Positions 35,532 to 43,600 of a stretch of 64,000 bases of DNA are shown in pieces. A program made the position numbers and the translations under genes. This stretch comes from Bradyrhizobium sp. 170. Its GTDB lineage: Bacteria > Pseudomonadota > Alphaproteobacteria > Rhizobiales > Xanthobacteraceae. How positions within the stretch are numbered: position 1 is the first letter of the stretch; each line of letters opens with the position of its first letter. Where the stretch lies: positions 6,448,001 to 6,512,000 of the forward strand of contig NZ_CP064703.1 of assembly GCF_023101085.1 (NCBI RefSeq). Direction: 5' to 3'. The notes below the pieces were generated by a model, which was given only the letters and a program-made list of their open reading frames with translations, did not search any database and was not told the DNA's origin.

Positions 35532-36653
35532 TTAGCGTTCGTCGCCGGCCAGCATCTTGCGGAGCTGCTTGGTGGCCGGGGTGACGATGGCGACGAAATA
35601 GGCTTCGCGCAGCCGGCGCTGCGCGCGATGGCTCTTGAGGTAGCCGCGCGCGCCGCAATGGAGCATCGCCGCATGCGCGGCCGCGACGCTGGCGTCGCCC
35701 AGCCGCAAGCGAAGTGCGACGACGCGCCGCCAATAGCTGTCGTCGGAGTTATAAGGATCGCTCGCCAGCGCCATCGCCTCCTTTTCGAACTCGGCGTGGA
35801 GTTCGCGGAATTGCGTCGGCTGCTGCGGCAGATAGCGGTTGACGTGCCCGAGCGGCGCCTCGACCTCGTCCATGATCTCGATGCAATTCTTGATCAGACC
35901 GAGCGCCATGCCCGTCTGCAGCAGAATGAAGCCGGCGCGGATCTTTTTCACGAACGGCGCTGCCTGCTCGACAAGGATCAGTTCATCGGGCACGAACAAG
36001 TCGCGGAACTGCACGCCATAGGTGCCGGTGCCGTCCATCGCGAGAAAGGGTTTGCACGGCTGCAGCGTGATCGCGGGATCGGAACAATCGGCGAGGAACA
36101 TCACGATGCCGCCGCCGTCGTCGTCGCGCTCGAAGATGGTGCCGAAGAAATGGTCGGGACCAAGGTTCGACACCCAGGGCAGCGCCCCCTTGACGACGTA
36201 GCCGCCCTCGACCTTGCGGCCCTTCAATTTGAGCTTCTCGATGCCGAAAAAACTCTTCATTGGATTGGAGAGCCCGGTGCCGCCGAGCACCCGTCCGCTT
36301 GAAAAACTGTCGCCGAAGCGCCTTGCAAGCTGAAGGTTGGTCGAGTTCGCGGCGTACCAGACCAGCGTGTTCTGGCACCAGGCCATGAACGCCGTCGCGC
36401 CGCAGACCTCCCCGATCGCAGCGATCGACTGGATGGCACAGCGCAGGTCGGCCGGTCCCTCCTGGGGGACATGGCTGCCCCACGCGCCGATCTTACCGAA
36501 ACCGCGCAGCAATGCGTCCGGATAGGCGGAGCCGGCATCGATGGCCAGCGCTAGCGGCGCCAGGTCGCGACGAGCCAGTCTGGCAACCTCGTCAACAATC
36601 GTGGGAGCGGGCTGATCTGCAACTTCGACCCGCGACAAAGCTAGTGAATCCAT
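35532..36653 (-). CDS. acyl-CoA dehydrogenase family flavoprotein
   Basis: 373 aa. The three-part acyl-CoA dehydrogenase fold is recognisable: an N-terminal helical domain, a middle strand domain (SNPMKSFFGIEKLKLKGRKV, GGYVVKGALPWVSNLGPDHF, MDGTGTYGVQFRDLFVPDEL), and a C-terminal helical domain (LHCGARGYLKSHRAQRRLRE). The sequence is distant from fatty-acid enzymes. Family members of this kind include FMN- or FAD-dependent enzymes acting on organosulfur compounds. It starts 35 bp after the ancestral OsmC stop (36689) and is co-transcribed with OsmC and the sulfurtransferase. The substrate is not known. Confidence 0.88.
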   Translation of the reverse strand: MDSLALSRVEVADQPAPTIVDEVARLARRDLAPLALAIDAGSAYPDALLRGFGKIGAWGSHVPQEGPADLRCAIQSIAAIGEVCGATAFMAWCQNTLVWYAANSTNLQLARRFGDSFSSGRVLGGTGLSNPMKSFFGIEKLKLKGRKVEGGYVVKGALPWVSNLGPDHFFGTIFERDDDGGGIVMFLADCSDPAITLQPCKPFLAMDGTGTYGVQFRDLFVPDELILVEQAAPFVKKIRAGFILLQTGMALGLIKNCIEIMDEVEAPLGHVNRYLPQQPTQFRELHAEFEKEAMALASDPYNSDDSYWRRVVALRLRLGDASVAAAHAAMLHCGARGYLKSHRAQRRLREAYFVAIVTPATKQLRKMLAGDER

Positions 36654-37227
36654 GGTCTCCCGCTCCCTCTTGCACGCGTCGCGTTACGTTAGATGCCGAC
36701 CTCGAGATTGACGGGCCGCGTAAAGGTGTTGGCGACCACTTCTTGACGTGGGTGACCAGCGCGTCGATTTCGGCTTTCGGAATGCCCTCGCATTCCATGT
36801 CGACCTTGACGCGGACATCGGTGAAGCCAACCGGCTTCTCGCTGACGTCGCCGGTGCCCCAGACGGCGGTGATGTTGAGGTCGCCCTCGAGTTCGAGTTC
36901 GAGCTTGTTGACGATCCAGCCGCGGTGAACGGCGTTGGCGTGCAGGCCGACCGCAAGGCAGGAGCCGAGCGCGGCGAGCGAGGCTTCGGATGGATTGGGC
37001 GCGGTGTCGTCGCCGAGCAGCCCCGGCGGCTCGTCGACGATATAGGGCGCGAGGTTGCGGATGTAGTTGGCGTGGCGGAACTTGCCCTCCGCCACCGTCT
37101 TGCACTTCAAGGTCTTGATGACCTCCGGATTGGCCTTGCCGTTGGCGATGAGTTGCTCGAGCCCATTTTTGTCGATCGGGGCCAGGCAGCCGGTGAGCAC
37201 CGTTTTTTGAGCGACCGCGGTCATCAT
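36592..37227 (-). CDS. OsmC-like peroxidase family protein with frameshifted C-terminus
   Basis: About 211 aa from the ATG at 37227 (GGGAGAGAA upstream). The OsmC fold is clear: CKTVAEGKFRHANYIRNLAP, EPPGLLGDDTAPNPSEASLA, ALGSCLAVGLHANAVHRGWI and DVRVKVDMECEGIPKAEID. After KKWSP the frame departs. The expected end VANTFTRPVNLEVGI is present in another frame, with a stop at 36689. As it stands the protein reads through to 36592 and overlaps the next gene by 62 bp. The N-terminal redox Cys (in GSCLAVG) is kept; the second family Cys is a Ser. OsmC proteins reduce hydroperoxides or act on persulfides. Confidence 0.85.
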   Translation of the reverse strand: MMTAVAQKTVLTGCLAPIDKNGLEQLIANGKANPEVIKTLKCKTVAEGKFRHANYIRNLAPYIVDEPPGLLGDDTAPNPSEASLAALGSCLAVGLHANAVHRGWIVNKLELELEGDLNITAVWGTGDVSEKPVGFTDVRVKVDMECEGIPKAEIDALVTHVKKWSPTPLRGPSISRSASNVTRRVQEGAGDHGFTSFVAGRSCRSARSHDC

Positions 37228-37246
37228 TTCTCTCCCTAGGTAGGAT

Positions 37247-37260
37247 ACCGAACGTTCTGT
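37247..37260. promoter_or_regulatory. candidate TetR operator in front of osmC
   Basis: ACCGAACGTTCTGT is a 14-bp near-perfect palindrome (one mismatched pair) 20 bp upstream of the OsmC start. The divergent TetR gene starts 190 bp away. Palindromes of this form are typical TetR-family operators. Binding would block transcription of the OsmC - dehydrogenase-like - sulfurtransferase unit. Confidence 0.5.
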
Positions 37261-37450
37261 TTCCTGCATTAAGCGTGCCAGATCAGGCCGCGATCAAAAG
37301 CCGATGTTCTCTAGCCGCTTAGCGATAGCTGCACGGAAATTGGTCAGCGCCGCGCTGCACAGGCGCGAAGCAATTGCCGCGCGTGTGCGATTATTTTCAG
37401 CGCAAAGATGCGGCTTGATGATTGCGGCGCGCTCCGATTAACTGCGGCGT

Positions 37451-38104
37451 ATGGGCAAATCGGTCTCCAAGAGGAAAACTGTCGCGGCACGCGCTGCAGG
37501 CGACGAGGAATCGGCGCGCGGTCGCCTGCTCAGCGCGGCGACGCATCTGTTCTGCAAGAACGGCATCAACGCCACCGGCATCGACGCCATCATCGACGAG
37601 GCCGGCACCGCCAAGACCACGCTCTACAAATTGTTCGGATCGAAGACCAACCTCGTCAACGCCGTGCTGGAGAGCGAAGGCAAGGCCTGGCGCGAATGGT
37701 TCATCGGCGCGATAGAAGATGGCGGTGGCGATGCGCAGGCGAAGCTTAAGCGGATTTTTCCGGCGCTGAAGCGCTGGTTCGCCGAGGAGCGCTTCTACGG
37801 CTGTCCCTTCATCAATGCGGTGGCCGAGCACGACAAGAACGCCAAGCAGTTCCGCAATATCGCGCTGCGCCACAAGAAAGTGGTGCTCGCGCATATCGAA
37901 AAGCTCGCAGGTGAAATGGGCGCGGTCAAGCCGCAAATGCTGGCCCATCAGCTCGCGCTGCTGATCGACGGCGCCATCGTCGCCGCCATGGTCTCGCGCG
38001 ATCCCGGCGTGGCGGACACCGCCGGCCTTGCCGCGGGCAATCTGTTCGGACCATCGAAGGTGAAGAAGCCGAAGCGCAGTCCTGCAGAGCTTGTCGCCGT
38101 CTAG
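37451..38104 (+). CDS. TetR family transcriptional regulator
   Basis: 217 aa. The N-terminal helix-turn-helix is SARGRLLSAATHLFCKNGIN, ATGIDAIIDEAGTAKTTLYK and LFGSKTNLVNAVLE, all standard. The ligand-binding part includes ERFYGCPFINAVAEHDKNAK with a single Cys. It is divergent from the OsmC operon with 223 bp between the starts and is a likely repressor of it; the ligand may be a reactive sulfur species or a substrate of the flavoenzyme. The stop overlaps the convergent DUF2182 gene by 4 bp. Confidence 0.92.
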   Translation: MGKSVSKRKTVAARAAGDEESARGRLLSAATHLFCKNGINATGIDAIIDEAGTAKTTLYKLFGSKTNLVNAVLESEGKAWREWFIGAIEDGGGDAQAKLKRIFPALKRWFAEERFYGCPFINAVAEHDKNAKQFRNIALRHKKVVLAHIEKLAGEMGAVKPQMLAHQLALLIDGAIVAAMVSRDPGVADTAGLAAGNLFGPSKVKKPKRSPAELVAV

Positions 38105-38886
38105 GCCGCGATGACGAGGCCGCGCGCGAGAATGATCCCGCCGGTTACGATCAGGCCCGCGCCGACGGCGCTGCTGAGCCATGGACTGCGCGCGACCATC
38201 TTCTCCAACCCGACATAGATCGCAACCGCTGCGACCCAGGCCAGGTTCATGATGCCGACAACGAACAGCAGCGCCATCAGGAACCAGCAGCAGCCGACGC
38301 AATAGCCGCCGTGGCGAAAGCCCATCCGCAGAGCGCCGATGGCATCCGGTTGCCAGTGTCGGCTCAGGAAGAACACCGGGCTTTGGCAGTAGCGCAGACA
38401 GGCGCGCTTGATCGGGGTGAGCTGGTAGAGCCCGGCGGCAAGCAGGATGATGCCGGCGAGCAAATTGCTGGTGCTCGCCATCATGCCGGACAGCAACCCG
38501 GACTGTTCAAGTGCCCACTGCACCGAGACAGCAACCAGGCTGAAGGCTGCCCATATCACGAGATAGCCGAGGAGAAAGAGCCAGCTTGAGATGACAGGAC
38601 TGTCCGCGGTCGCCTGCTTGCGCTTGATGGCGGCGAACAGCAGGATCATGGGGGCTGCGCTGGGCACCATCATCGCGGCCATCATCACCCACCACATCGC
38701 GAACATGAGCCATGCCTGTGCCAGTGACCACGGCTCAGGGTCCATCGGCATATCGGCCATGCTCATGTCGATGCCGGCGCCGGCAATCAGATAGCCCCAG
38801 GAGAAGGCCACCACGACGGCTATTCCGATGGCCACGATCAGGCGATCGTGCCGCAGGGTCTGTTCGAGCGCCGAGGTCCCGATCAT
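38101..38886 (-). CDS. DUF2182 family integral membrane protein
   Basis: 261 aa with six to seven membrane segments. The DUF2182 hallmark is the Met-rich MFAMWWVMMAAMMVPSAAPM, preceded by DMSMADMPMDPEPWSLAQAW, and the second block CLRYCQSPVFFLSRHW and GFRHGGYCVGCCWFLMALLF with conserved cysteines and histidine. These residues led to the prediction of a metal-binding (copper-type) membrane protein. It is followed on the same strand by nothing and preceded by the DUF1326 gene 42 bp upstream; the two families commonly occur together. Confidence 0.9.
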   Translation of the reverse strand: MIGTSALEQTLRHDRLIVAIGIAVVVAFSWGYLIAGAGIDMSMADMPMDPEPWSLAQAWLMFAMWWVMMAAMMVPSAAPMILLFAAIKRKQATADSPVISSWLFLLGYLVIWAAFSLVAVSVQWALEQSGLLSGMMASTSNLLAGIILLAAGLYQLTPIKRACLRYCQSPVFFLSRHWQPDAIGALRMGFRHGGYCVGCCWFLMALLFVVGIMNLAWVAAVAIYVGLEKMVARSPWLSSAVGAGLIVTGGIILARGLVIAA

Positions 38887-38928
38887 GCACTCACCCGCTA
38901 CTGGGCGCGTAGAGATTAGGGCGCAACG

Positions 38929-39561
38929 CTAGGCCGCAACGCCCTCCGGCGTCTGGACGACATTGGCGAGCGAACTGTGCGTGCCCTTGGTGTCGAACTT
39001 GATCGCGCCGGTCGAGCGGATGTTGGCCGAAGCGACCTCGGCAGCCTTGTGCTCGAAGCCCTCGGGCATCACGACCTGGATGCGGTGAGGCTCTCCCGTC
39101 ACCGGATTCTTGATCGGCTCGACCTCGGTCTCCAGCACGCCCTTGGCTACGACACGCGCCACACGTCCATTCTTGTCGAACGAAAACTCGAACGGCGCAA
39201 ACACCGGCTTATGTTTTTTTGTCACGATCAGACTGAAGATGTGAAACAGCGTGCCTTCGGCGGAGTTCTCGCCTGACAGGATGTTGAAGAGCGCTTCGCG
39301 CTGCTCCGCCGTCGCGCGTTCGTCAATGATCGGCTGCGACTGGCCATTGCCCTCGTGCAGCGCGCCGGGAAAATCGACGGTGACAGCAAAAACCAGGCCG
39401 TCGAGCCTGGTGCCCTCAAAATGCCCTTTGGTAATCCGCATGCCGACCATGCCCTTGCAATATCCCTGGGTCGGCAGGGCATTGAAATCGCACGGACAGC
39501 CAAACGCGCAATTGCAGTTCTTGATCCATTCGCCTTCGAGACGCCAGTCGGATGTAGCCAT
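38929..39561 (-). CDS. DUF1326 family protein, partner of DUF2182
   Basis: 210 aa from the ATG at 39561 (CGGAGG upstream). Near the N-terminus is EWIKNCNCAFGCPCDFNALP, a Cys-rich motif with three or four potential metal ligands, defining DUF1326. KGHFEGTRLDGLVFAVTVDF and VEPIKNPVTGEPHRIQVVMP follow. It is probably a cytoplasmic or peripheral metal-binding protein that works with the DUF2182 membrane protein encoded 42 bp downstream. The biochemical role is not established. The gene is the first of the pair; the 250 bp upstream hold a dispersed repeat. Confidence 0.88.
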   Translation of the reverse strand: MATSDWRLEGEWIKNCNCAFGCPCDFNALPTQGYCKGMVGMRITKGHFEGTRLDGLVFAVTVDFPGALHEGNGQSQPIIDERATAEQREALFNILSGENSAEGTLFHIFSLIVTKKHKPVFAPFEFSFDKNGRVARVVAKGVLETEVEPIKNPVTGEPHRIQVVMPEGFEHKAAEVASANIRSTGAIKFDTKGTHSSLANVVQTPEGVAA

Positions 39562-39747
39562 CGCAGACCTCCGCGTTGCGTTGTCGATTGGACTGCAGCC
39601 GCTTGGCACTGCTTGCCGGCGTCAAATGCGCGATCGATGCGCGCGGGATCGCGGTCAAGGCATCGACGCCATGGCGATTGGCGTAGTACGACGTGCTGTC
39701 CCAGCGAGGCAAGCTTACCCCGTTTGTGTGCCCGGGGACAGCGATCG

Positions 39748-39838
39748 GTAGGGTGGCAGAGCGAAGCGTGCCCACCATTCAACACAACGGTGCGGACGAA
39801 TGGTGGGCACGGCGCTAGCGCGCCTTTGCCCACCCTAC
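39748..39838. repeat. palindromic dispersed repeat
   Basis: GTAGGGTGGCAGAGCGAAGCG at the left pairs with TTTGCCCACCCTAC at the right; CCCACCATTC also pairs with GAATGGTGGG inside. The right end overlaps the stop codon region of the trmJ-type gene by 24 bp. It ends transcription of the trmJ-type gene or merely sits there. Confidence 0.8.
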
Positions 39839-41026
39839 GGCTTTTTCGAGCCGCTCAAGTTCCGTCGCCAGATCAGCCTCGACATCGGCGACCCGCATCT
39901 CGATCACGCGGTAGTCGCGTGCCTCCAGCCACGTCTTCCGCCGGGCGCGATCGGCAACGATGGCCTCCGACTCGTTCGGGTTGACGAGTTCGATCGCCAG
40001 CCGGTGCACGAACGAAACGAAATCCGGAATGTGTCGCCCCACCGGCGTCTGGCGCTTGAACTGGCCGGCAAAACGCCGGTCGCGGGTCAGCGCCTGCCAC
40101 AGGAGCCGCTCGGCGTCGGTCGGGTTGCGACGCAGCAGCCGGGCGAGCCCGCGCACGGTCGAGCTGTCGCCGGGAACCGCCGGCCCCTGCCCGTGCTCGG
40201 CCAGCAGCGCCCGCAGCCTTGTGGCCTGCTCGCCATCCAGCACGCCGCCCTTGGCCGGACCCTTGCGGCCTTCGGCGATCGCCATCACCACCCCGTGCAG
40301 GGTGTGCATGTCCTGCTTGGTCGGGTCCATGCGGGTGAAGATGTTGCGCAGGTTCACCAGCATGGTCTCCCGCTTCTCGCGCGGGCGCAGGAATTCGACC
40401 TTGTCGAGTTCCCGGACCAGATTGTCGAAGAACGCCTGCATCTGGTGCTGCGAGGCCGGCTCGGACCGCTCCGGCATCGCGAACGGCAGGGCGCCGCCCG
40501 TCGACAGCTTGAACCACTCGTAGCCGATCAGCAGCACCGCCTGCGCTAGATTCAGCGAGGCGAAACCCGGGTTGACCGGGAAGGTGATGATCCGGTTGGC
40601 GAGCGCCACCTCCTCGTTCTGCAGGCCATAGCGCTCCCGGCCGAACATGATGCCGACCCCGCCGCCGCTGCCGACATGCGCCACGATCTCGCCCGCCGCT
40701 TCTGCCGGTGCGACCACCGGCTTGGCCTGGTCATGAGCGCGGGCCGTGGTGGCGAACAAGAGCGTCAGGTCGGCGACCGCCTGCTCGACCGTGTCGAACA
40801 ATTGGGCCTGTTCCAGAATCTGGTCGGCACCGGCCGCCGCCCGCTGCGCCGCGATGTTCGGCCAGCCGTCGCGCGGATTGACGATTCTTAGACGGGAAAG
40901 CGCGAAATTGCCCATCGCGCGCGCGGCCATGCCGATGTTCTCGCCGAGCTGCGGCTCGACGAGGATCACAACGGGTCCGGCTAAGTCCCAACCAGACTTG
41001 GTTTTATCGGTGCCCGAACCGGACAT
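39815..41026 (-). CDS. trmJ: TrmJ-type tRNA 2'-O-methyltransferase fused to a DUF559 domain
   Basis: 403 aa from the ATG at 41026 (a GTG at 41077 would add 17). Residues 1-245 are a SPOUT methyltransferase of the TrmJ/TrmH class: VVILVEPQLGENIGMAARAM, LRIVNPRDGWPN and MFGRERYGLQNEEVAL with FPVNPGFASLNLAQAVLLIG, the trefoil-knot motifs. It methylates the ribose at position 32 of tRNAs in E. coli. The C-terminal ~100 residues are a DUF559 (PD-(D/E)xK, Vsr-like) domain: RRNPTDAERLLWQALTRDRR, QTPVGRHIPDFVSFVHRLAI. The core ELDGGQH of active DUF559 reads ELVNPNES here, so the Asp and His are lost. icd follows further away on the other strand. Confidence 0.88.
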   Translation of the reverse strand: MSGSGTDKTKSGWDLAGPVVILVEPQLGENIGMAARAMGNFALSRLRIVNPRDGWPNIAAQRAAAGADQILEQAQLFDTVEQAVADLTLLFATTARAHDQAKPVVAPAEAAGEIVAHVGSGGGVGIMFGRERYGLQNEEVALANRIITFPVNPGFASLNLAQAVLLIGYEWFKLSTGGALPFAMPERSEPASQHQMQAFFDNLVRELDKVEFLRPREKRETMLVNLRNIFTRMDPTKQDMHTLHGVVMAIAEGRKGPAKGGVLDGEQATRLRALLAEHGQGPAVPGDSSTVRGLARLLRRNPTDAERLLWQALTRDRRFAGQFKRQTPVGRHIPDFVSFVHRLAIELVNPNESEAIVADRARRKTWLEARDYRVIEMRVADVEADLATELERLEKAVGWAKAR

Positions 41027-41246
41027 TCGCAACTTCACTTTCTGATTCAACTTCTGAAGGATCGGGGGATTCACCAAATCCCCGCAGGCTGCCTTCGATT
41101 GCCTGAATAGGATAATTTCTCAAGCAAAATAGTGGGGTTAGCACCCCTATTTGAGCCCTGTTCAAAGACTTCAAGGTCTTCTGAGTAAGGAAAGATCGAT
41201 GGGAACCCCATCGAAATGCGGACCGGAGGCCGGCTAGGATACGCGG

Positions 41247-41603
41247 ATGAGCTGGAATGAATCCGAGATCCTGAAAGCCCGTCAGGCGATCCTTGACGCC
41301 GCGCAGGACATGCTGGCGGGAAGGCTTACATACATCGAAGGTGCGCGGAAAATTGTTGCAGCTTGGTGGACGTCAAAGCTCGATGAGAGGGACGTGGATT
41401 TCCTGCCGTTCGTCGGCATTGCTTCTGAAACCGAAGCTCTGCCGTTTGGCGAGATGAGAGCGCACTGGCAGCCAGCGGCGTCGGACGCCCTTCAGCCCGA
41501 GATCGATCGTATGGATGCTTGGGCTCGACGGTTCGGCGAACCCCATTGCCGCAATCTCGTGGCGCGATTTTCCAGCGGCGAGATTAAGATCGAAAAATTC
41601 TAA
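41247..41603 (+). CDS. conserved hypothetical protein
   Basis: 118 aa. It begins MSWNESEILKARQAILDAAQ and DMLAGRLTYIEGARKIVAAW, an all-helical start, followed by WWTSKLDERDVDFLPFVGIA and later FGEMRAHWQPAASDALQPEI. No signal peptide, no membrane segment. The layout, helix followed by FVGIASETEALPFGE, recalls a family of small soluble proteins found as accessory genes, but I cannot name it. A hairpin with an AAATAG...CTATTT stem lies upstream at about 41127-41152. Confidence 0.6.
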   Translation: MSWNESEILKARQAILDAAQDMLAGRLTYIEGARKIVAAWWTSKLDERDVDFLPFVGIASETEALPFGEMRAHWQPAASDALQPEIDRMDAWARRFGEPHCRNLVARFSSGEIKIEKF

Positions 41604-41745
41604 GTCCGAGGTCTAACCTGCGGTTGAACCATCGCCGCCGCTTGCGCGCGTTAGACTTCCGGATAGGCTAACAATCACAAACAAAGCGAAGCTGCAAACA
41701 TCCCGAAAGCCGGTGCAACGGTGAGGGAATCAAGGGGAGGCGTCC

Positions 41746-43473
41746 ATGCGCGGCAGGTGGTCGTTGGCGATACTGGGCGTGGTCCTGATCCTGGCGGGCG
41801 GCCTGCTCGCCCATTTCACGCAGACCGCAGGCGGCATCAGGATCCAGGATGTCAGGTTCAAGGGCGCCACGGGCAACGCCATGAGCGCCCTGCTCTACAT
41901 CCCAGCGAATGCCACGCCGCAGATCCCCGCCCCCGGCATCCTTGCGGTCCACGGCTACATCAATTCCCGCGAAACCCAGGACGGCTTTGCCATCGAATTC
42001 GCCCGCCGCGGATATGTGGTGCTCGCCCTCGACCAGACCGGCCACGGCTATAGCGACCCGCCCGCTTTCGCCAACGGTTTTGGCGGCCCCGATGGGCTGG
42101 CTTATCTGCGCAGTCTCGAATTCGTCGACAAGAACAATATCGGGCTCGAAGGCCACTCGATGGGCGGCTGGACCGTGCTGGCGGCGGCCACCGCTGCGCC
42201 CAACGACTACAAATCGATGGTGCTGGAGGGCTCGTCCACCGGCAAGCCGTTCGCCGCCGAAGGGACCCCAAGCTGGCCGCGAAACGTGGCGCTGGTCTTC
42301 GCCCAGTATGAAGAGTTCTCAAGCCTGATGTGGGGCGTCGACAAGGCCCGCGACGTCACCCAGAGCCCGAAGCTGTGGGCGCTGTTCGGCACGCAAGGCC
42401 CGGTGGAACCAGGCAAGGTCTATGGCGACATCGCGCAGGGAACGGCGCGCGTGCTCCACACCCCCGCCATCACCCATCCGGCCGAACACATCTCCCACGA
42501 GGCCATCGGTTACAGCCTCGACTGGTTCGCCAAAACCCTGCAGGGCGGCACGCCCCGCCCGGTCGATGACCAGATCTGGTTCCGCAAGGAGATCGGCACG
42601 CTGATCGCGCTGTTCGGCTTTATCGCGCTGCTGATCGGGGCCTTCGATGGCCTGCTGGAAGCGCCGATGTATTCCCGCCTGCGGCTGCCTGAGGTGGCCG
42701 ATGGCACCATGCCGGAGCACACCGCGGCGAGCGGCCGGCGCTGGACCGCGGCCTTCATCCTGTCCGCCTTCATCCCGGCGCTGACTTATTATCCGGCGTT
42801 TGCGCTGGGCGGGACGTTCGTAAAACCCTCAGCCGTCCTGCCGCAAGGCATCACCAACCAGATCCTGGTCTGGGCCGTCATCAACGGCCTGATCACGCTG
42901 GCCCTGATGCGGTTCGCACCCAAACGCGCCAGCCGGTCGGGCATCGTCGCCCAATCGATCGTGATCGCGATCGCGTCAGTTACGATCGGCTATGCGGCGC
43001 TATGGCTCGCCGACCTCACCTTCAAGATCGACTTCCGGTTCTGGATCGTCGCGCTGAAGCTGATGAGCGCGAAGCAGTTTTTGATCTTCCTGATCTATCT
43101 CGTGCCGTTCACGGCGTTTTTCGTGATCGCGCTGCACGTCCTGCACCGCAATTTCTCGACCATGGCGGCGCCCCGCGGGGCGCTTTATTTAACCAATATC
43201 CTGGCGTTGACGCTGGGCTTTATCGTGCTCGTGGGCGGGCAATACGCCATTCTCTGGCTCACCGGAAAACTGTTCAACCCGCTGCCCGACCCCGGCTTCG
43301 TGCCGCCCTCGACCATCGTCGCCATCCAGTTCGTGCCGCTGCTGGCGATCTGTGCCGTGATCGCGACCTTCACCTGGCGGCGGACCGGCTCCAGCCTGCC
43401 CGGCGCCCTGATCTGCGGCCTGTTCGTGACCTGGTACGTGGTCGCGGGGACGGCAACCCAGGCAGCAATATAA
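41746..43473 (+). CDS. alpha/beta hydrolase fused to a C-terminal membrane domain
   Basis: 575 aa, ATG at 41746 with AAGGGGAGG upstream. A signal anchor (LAILGVVLILAGGLLAHF) leads into an alpha/beta hydrolase domain: GILAVHGYINSRETQDGFAI, VVLALDQTGHGYSD, the nucleophile elbow GLEGHSMGGWTVLAAATA (Ser in GHSMG), and ITHPAEHISHEAIGYSLDWF with a candidate catalytic His. From residue about 280 there are seven membrane segments (FGFIALLIGAF, FILSAFIPALTYYPAFALGG, LIFLIYLVPFTAFFVIALHV). The combination resembles a membrane-tethered serine hydrolase, perhaps for a lipid or peptide at the membrane. It is a single gene before icd. Confidence 0.78.
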   Translation: MRGRWSLAILGVVLILAGGLLAHFTQTAGGIRIQDVRFKGATGNAMSALLYIPANATPQIPAPGILAVHGYINSRETQDGFAIEFARRGYVVLALDQTGHGYSDPPAFANGFGGPDGLAYLRSLEFVDKNNIGLEGHSMGGWTVLAAATAAPNDYKSMVLEGSSTGKPFAAEGTPSWPRNVALVFAQYEEFSSLMWGVDKARDVTQSPKLWALFGTQGPVEPGKVYGDIAQGTARVLHTPAITHPAEHISHEAIGYSLDWFAKTLQGGTPRPVDDQIWFRKEIGTLIALFGFIALLIGAFDGLLEAPMYSRLRLPEVADGTMPEHTAASGRRWTAAFILSAFIPALTYYPAFALGGTFVKPSAVLPQGITNQILVWAVINGLITLALMRFAPKRASRSGIVAQSIVIAIASVTIGYAALWLADLTFKIDFRFWIVALKLMSAKQFLIFLIYLVPFTAFFVIALHVLHRNFSTMAAPRGALYLTNILALTLGFIVLVGGQYAILWLTGKLFNPLPDPGFVPPSTIVAIQFVPLLAICAVIATFTWRRTGSSLPGALICGLFVTWYVVAGTATQAAI

Positions 43474-43600
43474 TCTAAAGGATGGGCAGAAAGTGCATAA
43501 CGGCTTGGCTTTCGCCGGCCGGTTTGCAGTGCTATAGGCCGCCTATAATCACTCCACCCCGCCCAAATGCGCGGTTTTCCGAGAAAAGGCCCCCTCCATC

